DNA from: Thermoleophilia bacterium
Lineage (GTDB): Bacteria; Actinomycetota; Thermoleophilia; Solirubrobacterales; 70-9
DNA: 64,000 nucleotides
Assembly (NCBI GenBank): GCA_016650125.1
Contig: JAENWT010000008.1
Span: forward strand, 1-64,000
Direction of reading: 5' to 3'
The notes under the pieces: model-generated
What the model was told of the DNA's origin: nothing
The model's input: only the letters and a program-made list of their open reading frames with translations
The model's database searches: none
In this document: positions 31,469 to 40,500 of the stretch, piece by piece
Layout of the letters: each line of letters begins with the position of its first letter
Position numbering within the stretch: the stretch's first letter is position 1
Made by a program: the position numbers and the translations under genes

Positions 31469-32750
31469 GAGGTGTCAGAATCTCGATCTCCTCGATTCCG
31501 GAGATTGAACCAAGACTTCGGAGGACTTCGAATTCCTCTCGGCCGAGGGGGGGATCGGGATGAAGTACCACGAGGTCATGCCTTTCATCTGGTCCGAGCT
31601 CGTCCCAATTCGATTGAATCCAATCAATGAGCGTCAGTGGTTCCGGGGCGTGAGGGGCCCACCAAGCAACCTGCAGGGTGGTGGTGCCAAGGGCTACCTG
31701 CTCCTGTCGCTTCCAAAGTTCTCGCTTTAGGCACTCGTTCACGAGCTGATTGAGCGACTCCACGATGGCTTCATCTGGAATCTCCCCAGAGTCTCTGCGG
31801 CCAGGAATACGCGGGACATGGTCCATAAGAAATGAACCCCTTGATTCCCCCGAAGCGAGATTATCCAAGATGATTACGGGGACCCCGGCCAACTTCGCTA
31901 GGGAAATCTCTCGTTGACACCAGTCTCGTGTGGAGTACAGGTCAGATCTGACTCCAAGAAAGGCACACCGCGAAGCCTCTGCTTCAAGTACGTCTGCCCA
32001 GGCCTCGCCGGGGATGAGGTCTGAGGCGTCGAAAAATTCATCGAGCTTTGTTCTCATGATTACTTGTCTGACCCGATCAATATTCAAAGCCAGACCATCT
32101 TCTTCCTCGGCGGAGGGTCGTTTTGTATGGCTTACAAAAATTGTCAAACGGCCAGCGGCATCGGCGAGGTATTGGGTAAGTGACTGAAGCAAGTCGCGTT
32201 TCAGCTGCCCGGAAGGTTGGTCGGCGAGGAGAAGCTCGTTGGGGGCCCCGATGTCCTGAATGGGCCTGAACATTTGACCCAGTGATGAATCCTCATCCAG
32301 ATGAAAGTCTCCCGTGACATGAAAAAGGCAAACACTCGTCTCGTTGCGAGCGTCCAACAGCGACTGGAGGTACTCGCTCCATCCTGAGCCAGCCTCGTCC
32401 ACGGCATTGGATAGCCCGGGTCCCAACACCGGGACTATCGCGGTTACGCTCGCAATGGAATCGACGGGTGGCGAAGCTTCAACGGCGGGTATCGGTCGCG
32501 GTGCTAGTCCAGCTGATTCCCAACCTTCCGATCGAATAAAGACATCTACGGCACCGCCAATCAAACCGGAAAAGGCCGTGCCGTGGAAGTGGTCAATAAG
32601 GAGCTCCGATACACGCCGGCCTTCTGGGTCGTCGGGGTGCCAAACCACGTATATCTCAAGAACCGGGGGAAGCACGTCCGCAAAGACTAACCTTTGCTTC
32701 AAGATATTCCAATCAATGGCGCTAGCCCCTGAAAGGAACGTATGGCGCAC
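31443..32750 (-). CDS. Multi-domain TIR protein (TIR-like, TIR, C-terminal domain)
   Basis: About 435 residues in three parts. Residues ~30-180: a TIR-like fold without the catalytic Glu (LEIYVVWHPDDPEGRRVSEL, GLIGGAVDVFIRSEGW). Residues ~205-330: a TIR domain with LTIFVSHTKRP, DASDLIPGEAWADVLE and DWCQREISLAK, in which the Glu fits the NADase catalytic position. Residues ~345-435: a third unit with DLVVLHPDPPLGREEFEVL. Active TIR domains cleave NAD+ or make cyclic ADP-ribose signals. The frame opens with GTG 32750, which would overlap the divergent TIR gene by 9 nt; TTG at about 32702 is a reasonable alternative. Confidence 0.8.
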   Translation of the reverse strand: MRHTFLSGASAIDWNILKQRLVFADVLPPVLEIYVVWHPDDPEGRRVSELLIDHFHGTAFSGLIGGAVDVFIRSEGWESAGLAPRPIPAVEASPPVDSIASVTAIVPVLGPGLSNAVDEAGSGWSEYLQSLLDARNETSVCLFHVTGDFHLDEDSSLGQMFRPIQDIGAPNELLLADQPSGQLKRDLLQSLTQYLADAAGRLTIFVSHTKRPSAEEEDGLALNIDRVRQVIMRTKLDEFFDASDLIPGEAWADVLEAEASRCAFLGVRSDLYSTRDWCQREISLAKLAGVPVIILDNLASGESRGSFLMDHVPRIPGRRDSGEIPDEAIVESLNQLVNECLKRELWKRQEQVALGTTTLQVAWWAPHAPEPLTLIDWIQSNWDELGPDERHDLVVLHPDPPLGREEFEVLRSLGSISGIEEIEILTPRGLAARGG

Positions 32751-33209
32751 GAGAAAGTGTTTATTTCACACATTCACGAAGACGACGCCCAGGTCGGCGC
32801 GATGAAGCTTCTTCTTTCTGGCCAAGGATTCGACGTGACCGATTCTTCCGTGACGAAGGACGAACCAAATCGGGCCAACAATCGTGAGTACATTCAGCGG
32901 GAGATCTTGGCCCCCCGAATTGAGGCTGCGGACACAGTGATAGTGCTTGTTTCTCCTGGGATGCGAAATAGTGCTTACGTCAATTGGGAAATTGAGTATG
33001 CGAGTCAGCTCGACCGAAGAGTCGTGGGTGTCTGGGCTCCGAATGGCACTGAGGATGACATCCCGACCGCTCTTGATGATCTTGCAGATGCAATGGTAGG
33101 CTGGCAAGGGGAGAGGATCAAGGATGCCATCCTCGGCAGGATCAACAACTGGGAGACCAGCCAAGGATCAATCCGAGAACAAAGACCTATAGACCGGCAC
33201 AACTGTTGA
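32742..33209 (+). CDS. ThsB-like TIR protein (DUF1863 type)
   Basis: A 155-residue TIR protein: KVFISHIHEDDAQVGAMKLL, GFDVTDSSVTKDEPNRANN, then YIQREILAPRIEAADTVIVL and the catalytic-Glu segment YVNWEIEYASQLDRRVVGVW. These features match ThsB of Thoeris, whose NAD+-derived signal activates a SLOG-containing effector. A SLOG gene lies 1.3 kb away on the other strand. AAAGGA precedes the ATG at good spacing. It overlaps the Nmad2-like gene by 4 nt (TTGA). Confidence 0.85.
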   Translation: MAHEKVFISHIHEDDAQVGAMKLLLSGQGFDVTDSSVTKDEPNRANNREYIQREILAPRIEAADTVIVLVSPGMRNSAYVNWEIEYASQLDRRVVGVWAPNGTEDDIPTALDDLADAMVGWQGERIKDAILGRINNWETSQGSIREQRPIDRHNC

Positions 33210-33811
33210 CGAGGTTGTACTCGTACATCGTTGCTCGAGATTATGGTTTTGCGCCGAACCCGTTCTTTGGAAGCTGCACTCTGGCTACTTGTAAGCCCAA
33301 AATTCGGGGAGCTGCGTCTGTTGGTGACTGGGTCATCGGGACGGGATCGAAGCAAGCAGGCCAAAGGGGCCGACTGGTGTACGCCATGCGAGTGACGGAG
33401 ACGCTTGGCTTTGACGACTACTGGAGCGATCCGCGATTCCTGAGCAAGAGGCCTCACTTTGACGGAAGTCGAAAACAGGCGTATGGAGACAACATTTATC
33501 ACCACGGAACCGCTGGTGATTGGTCGCAGGAAGACTCTCACCATAGCCTCCCAGGTGGAAGGATCAATCCGAAGAATCTAATCCCTGACACAAGTTGCCC
33601 TCGAGTCTTGATATCGAAGGATTACTGCTACTGGGGCAAGCTAGCTCCCGAGATTCCTTTGGACTTGCGTAATCGTCAGACGGACCAGGATATTTGTCAT
33701 GACCGGCCAGGCCATCGATCAAACTTCACTACGTCGCTAATAGAAGATTTCGAGAAATGGTTTCGCAGCTTCGGTTCGCGCGGTGTCGTTGGGCTCCCGC
33801 GAGATTGGTGA
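33206..33811 (+). CDS. Nmad2-like (nucleotide-modification-associated domain) protein
   Basis: A 201-residue protein: RLYSYIVARDYGFAPNPFFG, CTLATCKPKIRGAASVGDWV, RLVYAMRVTETLGFDDYW, then AYGDNIYH and WSQEDSHHSLPGG, PRVLISKDYCYWG. This is the pattern of Nmad2, a family named for its link with DNA- or nucleotide-modification genes; its biochemistry is not established. Conserved Cys, Trp and His-His positions suggest an enzyme or binding site. It is translationally coupled to the TIR gene, so both products probably work together. Confidence 0.8.
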   Translation: MTRLYSYIVARDYGFAPNPFFGSCTLATCKPKIRGAASVGDWVIGTGSKQAGQRGRLVYAMRVTETLGFDDYWSDPRFLSKRPHFDGSRKQAYGDNIYHHGTAGDWSQEDSHHSLPGGRINPKNLIPDTSCPRVLISKDYCYWGKLAPEIPLDLRNRQTDQDICHDRPGHRSNFTTSLIEDFEKWFRSFGSRGVVGLPRDW

Positions 33812-33835
33812 GCAGAGCCGGACTTGGTTTGGGTC

Positions 33836-33967
33836 CTACTTCGAGCCGCTGATCACCGCGATAATCCAGTCCACGATGTCGCTGCGCATCCCGATCAGGC
33901 CGGGCTCCTCGTTCAGTCCCAGCTCGGTCTTGATCAGCTCGCGGGCGCCCAGTGACAGCCCCATGTA
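33836..33967 (-). pseudogene. TetR-family regulator C-terminal fragment
   Basis: The minus strand encodes YMGLSLGARELIKTELGLNE, then IGMRSDIVDWIIAVISGSK and a stop (TAG, 33836-33838). This resembles the last ~45 residues of a TetR ligand-binding domain. There is no HTH and no start. The fragment is cut at ~33967, where a piece of another gene on the plus strand begins. G+C is high, like the core genome. Confidence 0.55.
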
Positions 33968-33971
33968 CAGC

Positions 33972-34082
33972 AGCACCGTCCGCGACCTCGTCGTGGGCTC
34001 CGGTCAGACGTTGACCGACCGCGGAGAGCACGATCTCAAGGGTGTGCCCGGAGCCTGGAGGATCTTCGCGGTCGCCGGCTAA
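33972..34082 (+). pseudogene. Class III adenylate/guanylate cyclase C-terminal fragment
   Basis: The plus strand encodes SSTVRDLVVGSGQTLTDRGE, then HDLKGVPGAWRIFAVAG and a stop (TAA 34080-34082). This is the standard end of bacterial class III cyclase domains (RGEHELKGVPG). The catalytic part is absent. It abuts the TetR fragment at the edge of the TIR island and looks like recombination scar tissue. Confidence 0.7.
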
Positions 34083-34086
34083 TGAC

Positions 34087-36111
34087 TCAAGGCCGGGCCG
34101 GCAGCCCGATCAGGGGAGTCTTCACTGGTCCGGCGGCGCCCACGAAAGCGACTATCTGGTACCCGCCCGGGTTGGTCTGGACTGGCTTCACCTTCCAGTT
34201 GTTGGTGGCCCAGACATTGCCGGAGGGGTCGATCGCTACGCCCGTGACTCGGGTCAGGCCGTCGAATCCGTAGCCGGTCCCGTTCGGGGAGATCGGGTCC
34301 CCGGTCCGCTTGCCCCTGGGGCAGCGCGACGCCGTGGTCCCGCAGAACTGCGAGATCCGCTGCTTGCCGAAGTTGGCGACCCACACCGTGTTGTTGCCGT
34401 CGATCGCGTTGCCCCAGGGGATGGTCAGGCCGCCGCCGGTGAAGGACGTCTTCCGCTTCGGCTGGCCCTGGGGATCGAGGAGGGTCATCGAACCGCCGCG
34501 GGTTTTCAGGGAGATATTCGCTTTCGGACAGGGGAGGGAGAGCAGGCCCGAGTTGCTGACCCAGAGGTTGCCGTTCTGGTCGGAGGAGATCCCCATCGGC
34601 TGATCGAGTCCGCCACCCTTGTTCGGAGAACCCGCGGCGGGCTTCGCACCTCGATTGAGGACTGCGACCGCATCGTTACCGATGCCGGTGACGAAGGCTT
34701 TGCCGTTCTTACCGATCGCGATGTCGAAGGGCTCGGTCAGCCCGAGGCCGGTCAGGTTCTTCGCCTTGTGCGGGTTGCCGCGGGGGTAGTAGGTGACGGA
34801 ATCGTTGCCGCAGTTGGCGATCCAGATGTTGCCGGCCCGATCGGAGACGGTCCCCTGGGGCCAGCTGATCTTGCCCGCCGTGTAGCCGGTGTCCGGTGAG
34901 ATCGGTTTGCCCGACGGCTGGATCTCGGAGACGCTGTTGTGGGGCGGCTCTACGGTGCAGCCCCTGGCCGAGAATCCGTAGTTGCCCACCCACACTCTTC
35001 CCTCCGGATCGAGGGTGACCCCGAAGCCGGCGCCGCTGAGTCCTCCTCCGGTGTACGGGGAGCCGGGCACGTACCTGCCGTCCGGGGTGAACTTGAGCAG
35101 GAGGTCGCTGCCGCAGACCGACTGGAATGGGTCCGGGCTGTAGTTGTAGTTGTTGACTACCCAGAGGTTGCCCTTGGCGTCGACGGCGAAGTTGCCGGGG
35201 CCGTTCATCGTCTTGCCGTCGCCGTCGAAGCGGAGGGCGACCGTCCAGGCGGAGGGCTGGTCGGCCGAGGCGAGTGTGGGGGAGTAGGGCGCCGGTCCGG
35301 ACCTGGACATGCGAAACAGCCCGGCCACGTTGTGCCACGGGTTGCGGGCGATCATGGCGACCGCGTCAAGAACGCCTCGGGGAGTTTTCTCGCCCGTCAC
35401 ATCGGCCGCCTTGAACAGCCGGTCGCACCGGCTCTGGTGCCGGGCGCAGGGGGCGATCAGGTTGGCAAGCGAGTTGAAGGTGCGAAGGGTCTCGGTCTCG
35501 GAACCATTCGGCGAGGTTTTGAGAACAGTCGAGATGCCTCCGGTGCTGACGTTGGCCAGGTTCGCCGCCATCAGCCCGGCATTGCCGATTCCCGGAGCAG
35601 GTCCGAGGGTGCGCGAATGCCGGGTGAACTGGGCCAGCCCGAAGCCGGCCGCAACCGTGGTTCGCTCGTTGATCACGATCTGCTTCGGATACGGCGCGGA
35701 ACCGAGGAAAGCACCGAGGCGCAAGGTGCCTCGAGGTCGCTTCCGGGGTTCGTTGAACGAGGCTTGGCTGCCCTTCGGGGCGTTGGCCGATGTCTGGTGC
35801 GGCGGGGTCAGCGCGGTCACGTAGAACTGCGCCCCTGGGGAGCTCGACCTCGAATAGCGAATCCGGAAGCTGCCGCCTCGACCACTCATGTCGGTACCAA
35901 GGGTCTCGACCCGCCGGGCACCTGGCCGCGACTGGACTAGCTTGACCTTGAGTCCAGGCAGGGCGTGATCGCCGCTCGTAACTCGACCTTTCAGCACTGC
36001 CGCCCCGGCCTCAGAGGCACCGGAGGCAAGGAGTGCCGCGAAGACGAGGGCACTCACGAGCCCGGTTGTAAGCCGAGACAGCCCTTTGGACGGAATCATC
36101 CGGGGGAACAC
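34087..36111 (-). CDS. Secreted NHL/Vgb-like beta-propeller protein
   Basis: A 674-residue exported protein. After a signal peptide (TTGLVSALVFAALLASGASE) there is a carboxypeptidase-regulatory-like beta domain (VLKGRVTSGDHALPGLKVKL). From residue ~300 repeated propeller blades follow: NFAVDAKGNLWVVNNYN, GFGVTLDPEGRVWVGNYG, GTVSDRAGNIWIANCG, GISSDQNGNLWVSNSG, GVAIDPSGNVWATNNW. These D-x-x-G-N-x-W-V-x-N repeats match NHL/streptogramin-lyase-like propellers. It probably binds a surface ligand; no enzyme residues could be assigned. Confidence 0.75.
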   Translation of the reverse strand: MFPRMIPSKGLSRLTTGLVSALVFAALLASGASEAGAAVLKGRVTSGDHALPGLKVKLVQSRPGARRVETLGTDMSGRGGSFRIRYSRSSSPGAQFYVTALTPPHQTSANAPKGSQASFNEPRKRPRGTLRLGAFLGSAPYPKQIVINERTTVAAGFGLAQFTRHSRTLGPAPGIGNAGLMAANLANVSTGGISTVLKTSPNGSETETLRTFNSLANLIAPCARHQSRCDRLFKAADVTGEKTPRGVLDAVAMIARNPWHNVAGLFRMSRSGPAPYSPTLASADQPSAWTVALRFDGDGKTMNGPGNFAVDAKGNLWVVNNYNYSPDPFQSVCGSDLLLKFTPDGRYVPGSPYTGGGLSGAGFGVTLDPEGRVWVGNYGFSARGCTVEPPHNSVSEIQPSGKPISPDTGYTAGKISWPQGTVSDRAGNIWIANCGNDSVTYYPRGNPHKAKNLTGLGLTEPFDIAIGKNGKAFVTGIGNDAVAVLNRGAKPAAGSPNKGGGLDQPMGISSDQNGNLWVSNSGLLSLPCPKANISLKTRGGSMTLLDPQGQPKRKTSFTGGGLTIPWGNAIDGNNTVWVANFGKQRISQFCGTTASRCPRGKRTGDPISPNGTGYGFDGLTRVTGVAIDPSGNVWATNNWKVKPVQTNPGGYQIVAFVGAAGPVKTPLIGLPARP

Positions 36112-36130
36112 TAGCCGAAGTATTCGGTCA

Positions 36131-36245
36131 AATCAGGCGGTCGCGGGTTCCTCGTTGGCCGATTCTGCGCCAATCTCTCCCACTCGGGATCGATGTCGGG
36201 GTCTTCGTTTTGGCGGGTTCGTGCTGCGCTCACTGAAACCGCTTA
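36131..36245 (-). pseudogene. Decayed duplicate of the metH 3' end
   Basis: The segment aligns with 37530-37640, the end of metH, at roughly 75-80% identity by eye. On the minus strand it reads NEDPDIDPE, then (after a 1-nt deletion) VGEIGAESANEEPATA-stop; intact metH ends EEDPDVDPEVGEIGAESADEEPATA in the same order. It has a frameshift and no upstream metH sequence. Relic and intact end are direct repeats flanking ~1.3 kb with two accessory genes. Confidence 0.8.
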
Positions 36246-36314
36246 TCTCGTTTGAGCTGCGCGGGTATGGGTCTAGACATTGATCTCGTTGCGTCTTCCG
36301 GGTACGTTCAACGG

Positions 36315-36569
36315 ATGGTTACGAAGATGACGGTTATCTACCTCAGGGAGCAGCCACCCGCGTATGTGGTTGAAACCCCTGACCAGATAAATCAGGCGCG
36401 AGAAGAAGCAATGGACAGAGCAAAGGAATTCGTTTGCCTTCATGACGCGGACGGCGAGTCGCTCTACATCAGACCATCAGACTTCGTGCGCTTCCAGATC
36501 CATCAGCCGCCCCAGACCCCGGCAAGTTCAACCAGGTCAGGGTCCATCGTCACTGACAGCGACGCTTGA
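36315..36569 (+). CDS. Small hypothetical protein
   Basis: An 84-residue frame with TVIYLREQPPAYVVETPDQI, an acidic helix (NQAREEAMDRAKEFVCLHD) and YIRPSDFVRFQIHQP, then a Ser/Thr-rich tail. No family recognised. ATG 36327 is an alternative start. Its third codon positions are less G+C-biased than core genes. It lies inside the metH direct repeats with the next gene. Confidence 0.5.
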   Translation: MVTKMTVIYLREQPPAYVVETPDQINQAREEAMDRAKEFVCLHDADGESLYIRPSDFVRFQIHQPPQTPASSTRSGSIVTDSDA

Positions 36570-36708
36570 TGGATCGCGGTCATTCGCATCGCCATGATTG
36601 ATGATGATTCGACGTCGGCTGCGCTTTGGCCGGGCGATTCTTCTTCTGTAGACCTGGCTAAGTCAGGTTTACCTTGTATCAACGTTCAAAAATCCCTAGG
36701 GAGTCACC

Positions 36709-37479
36709 GTGAATGAACTGTCAAAGCCTGTCGGGCTACTCGTAGCAATGTCCGAGGCGTTTGATGAGCCCCATCCAAACACTGGTTCTCGGGAGCCCCT
36801 TCTATTTCTGAAGTTCATGGGTGGGCAGCAGCTACAACACCATGCCTTCGATGCTGATGACGAAGCCATCGACGAAGAGCTTCTGGAGAGCCTCGCCGAC
36901 CAGGGGCTGGTTCGCCTTAGCCATACAGCTAAGGGTTCGACGCAAATATTCGTAACGGAGAAGGGCCAGAAACTTGCCGCCGAGGCCAGACGCTTGATCG
37001 AGGGGGATCCGGCTCTTGAAACTCAAGAGGCCATTGATCTCGACTGGGACGCCGTGGTGCGCCCAGTCCTCCAGCACACCTATGAGCATTGGAAAAAGCA
37101 GGGTGCTCCGATATCGGGAGTACTTTCCACACGGGTGGCTGATGATGCGTCTCAGTCGGACCTCGAAGCGCTGCGGGCTATAAGTCTGCTCGCCGAAAGT
37201 GGCTACCTATCTCAAGCAGGGTCGCTTAGTACTGATCTAGGTCCGACGGCGGTGACCGTGACCCCAAGGGGATTGGAGATCGTCGGCGGTTGGCCTAGCA
37301 CCACTGGTCAAGCGGCAGCCGAGGCGCTCATAGCCGCCCTCGATCGAGAAATCGAAGAGGCCGAGGGTCAGCCGGAACGCCAAGGAAAACTCAAAGAGCT
37401 CAGGGAAGTGGCTACGGACGTCGGCCAAGGGGTCTTGAGCGATGTCCTCACCAGGGTGATCACTGGCGGGTTGAATTAA
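36709..37479 (+). CDS. Hypothetical protein with winged-helix-like segments
   Basis: A 256-residue soluble protein, GTG start. LLESLADQGLVRLSHTAKGS with FVTEKGQKLAAEA, and later LRAISLLAESGYLSQ with VTPRGLEIVGGW, look like two winged-helix units. A Glu-rich helical end (IEEAEGQPERQGKLKELREV) follows. No specific family recognised. Accessory-type codon use and the flanking metH repeats mark it as recently inserted. Confidence 0.55.
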   Translation: MNELSKPVGLLVAMSEAFDEPHPNTGSREPLLFLKFMGGQQLQHHAFDADDEAIDEELLESLADQGLVRLSHTAKGSTQIFVTEKGQKLAAEARRLIEGDPALETQEAIDLDWDAVVRPVLQHTYEHWKKQGAPISGVLSTRVADDASQSDLEALRAISLLAESGYLSQAGSLSTDLGPTAVTVTPRGLEIVGGWPSTTGQAAAEALIAALDREIEEAEGQPERQGKLKELREVATDVGQGVLSDVLTRVITGGLN

Positions 37480-37531
37480 TCGCAGGGCTTGGTTCCAACG
37501 CCGGCCGACCGCCCAGCTGCGATACGGGGAA

Positions 37532-40500
37532 TCAGGCGGTGGCAGGTTCCTCGTCGGCCGATTCAGCACCGATCTCTCCCACTTCGGGATCCACGTCGGG
37601 ATCCTCCTCGGGCGGATTCGCGCTGCGGTCGCTGAGCTCGATTACTTCGTCCGGGGCCGGGCCGTCCTTGGGGATGAAGCCTGACTTCATGCCGAAGTAG
37701 ACCGCGTCCGGGTGGTGACTGATGATCGCGACCGTGGACTGCTCGGGCATCACGGCGTAACCGCCGGAGAGGTACATGCCGATCTGGTTCAGGTCGAGCA
37801 GTTCCCACACCTTTTCGTGCTCGGACTGATCCGGGCAGGCGGGGTAGCCCCATGAGTAGCGTCGACCCTGGGTGGGTCCGATCTTCAAATCCTTGCGCAT
37901 CTTCTGGTGGAGCCACTCGGCCAGGCCCTCGGCCGACTGGACGCCCAGTCCGTGGGTGAAGAGCTGCTCGGCGAACTCGCCGTCCTTCTCCAGCTGGTCC
38001 ATCAGGTCGGTGACCTCGGAGCCCATGGTCACGCCCTGGAGCGCGACCACGTCACGCACGTTGCCATCCCCGAGCGGACGGTAGAAGTCGGCCAGGCAGA
38101 TGCGGTCGTGCCGCGGCTGCCTCGGGAAGACCAGGCGGTTGATTTCCTTGTCCTGATCCTCGGGATCGAAGATGACCAGCTCATTGCCGTCGGAGTTGCA
38201 GGGGAAGTAGCCGAGCACGGCCTTCGGATGGAGGTAGGTCTGTTCGGCCCACATACGCTCGAGGCGCGGGCGGAAATCTTCGCCGACGAGCTTCTCCCAC
38301 GCTTCGCCCTTGACCCCGCGGCCGCCCCAGTGGAGCTTGAACAGGACGTGGAGGTCGAGGTGGTTGAAGATGTCGTTGATCTCGATCGGCAGTTCCTGGA
38401 CGCCCCAGAACGGCGGCGTCGGGATCGGCGCGTCCGGGTCGGCGGCCGAGCGCACGGAATCGTCCGTCACCGGCGGTCCGTCATCGACCACGACCGGCTT
38501 GTTGCGGAAGGTCTCGGCTTCGTCGCGCAGCTTCTCGACCAGGGCGGTCCGCGCCTCGGGCTCGATCAGGGCGTCCATCGTGTCGAGGCCCTGGAAGGCG
38601 TCCTTGCAGTAGAAGACTCCGGGCTCGTAGATCTCGTCCGACTCGCGTCCGTTCGGGTACAGGATCCGCCGGCCGAAGTCGCGGTTGATCGCGGCACCGC
38701 CGATCAGCACCGGGTATTCGAGACCGCGTGAATGGAGCTCCTGAATCGCGATCGGCATCTGCTTCGACGTCGAAACGAGCAGGGCGGAGAGGCCGATCGC
38801 GTCGGCGTCATGCTCCTGGGCGGCATCGAGGATGACGTCGACCGGGACCTGCTTGCCGAGGTCGACCACGGTGTAGCCGTTGTTGGTGAGGATCGTGTTG
38901 ACCAGCGACTTACCGATGTCGTGGACATCACCGAACACGGTCGCGATCACGACCTTGCCCTTGGTGTGTCCTTCCATCCGCTCGAGATAGTTCTCCAGCT
39001 GGGTCACGGCCTTCTTCATGACCTCGGCCGACTGCAGCACGAACGGCAGGATCAGTTCGCCGGCGCCGAACTTGTCGCCGACTTCCTTCATGGCGGGCAG
39101 CAGGACGGTGTTCAGGGTCGGAACGGCGCCGATCTTCTCGACCGACTTGTCGATCCAGTCCTCGACGCCATCTTTGCGGCGGCGCAGGATGTGGAAGTGG
39201 AGGGCCTCTTCCGGCTCCATGCCTTCGGTCGGGTTGGCCGCTTCCTCTTCTTCTTCGTCGCCCTTCGACTCGAAGTGTTCGATGAACTTCTCGAGCGCGT
39301 CTTCGGACTCGTTGAAGACGAGCGCGTTGGTGAGAGCCTTTTCCTGCTCGTCAATCTCGCCATACGGCTTGATGTGGTTCGGGTTGACCATCGCCAGGTC
39401 GAGCCCGGCCTCCACGCAGTGGTGGAGAAAGACCGAGTTGAGCACGGCGCGGGCGGGCTGGCCGACGCCGAAGGAGACGTTGGAGACGCCGAGAGAGGTC
39501 TTGACGCCGGGGATCTCCGCCTTGATCCGGCGGATGCCCTCGATCGTCTCGACCGCGGACGGGCGCCACTCCTCGTCACCGGTGGTCAGGGTGAAGGTCA
39601 GGGCGTCGAAGATCAGCGCCTCGGGCTCGAGGCCGTGCTCGTCGCAGATCAGTTCCTTGAGGCGCTGGGCGATCTCTACCTTGCGGTCGGCGGTCTTGGC
39701 CATGCCGACCTCGTCGATCACCAGGGCGATCAGCGCCGCGCCGTGGGCGAGCGTGATCGGCACGACGGTGTCGAGCTTGTCGCGGCCGGCTTCGAGGTTG
39801 ACCGAGTTGACAATCGCCCGGCCCGGGATCTGCTCCAGGGCCATCTTGATCACCTTCGGCTCGGTCGAGTCGATCTGGATGGGCGAGGGCTGGGTCAGCG
39901 AGATCCGCTTGACCACTTCCCTCATCTGCTCGTCTTCGTCGTCGCGCTCGACCAGGGCGACACAGACGTCGAGCACGTGGGCTCCGCCCGTCACCTGGTC
40001 TTCAGCGACCTGGAGGATCGAGTCGTAGTCATTGGCCAGCAGCAGTTCCTTGGCGCGGCGCGAGCCCTGAGAGTTGACCCGCTCGCCGACCATGGTCGGA
40101 GCGGGAATCTGGACCAGCGGGGTCGCGGTCATCATGCTCGAGAGCAGGAGGTCCTCGCCCTTGCCGGGACGGGGCTGCGGCTTGAGATCGCGGACGCGAT
40201 CGGTGATCGCCTTGATGTGCTCAGGCGTGGTGCCGCAGCAGCCGCCGACGATGCCGACGCCGAACTTCTCGACGAACTCGCCGAGGCTCTTGGCCAGGGG
40301 CTCCGGCTCCTCCGGGAAGATCGTCTCGCCGTCCGGGCCCTGGAGGGGCAGGCCGGCGTTCGGGATGCAGTGGACCGGGGTGGTCGCGTTCTCGCCGAGG
40401 TAACGGATCGCATCGCGCATGTCTTCGGGGCCGGTCGAGCAGTTGAGCCCGATCACGTCAACCTTGAGCGCTTCGAGCGTGGTCAGCACGGCCGAGATGT

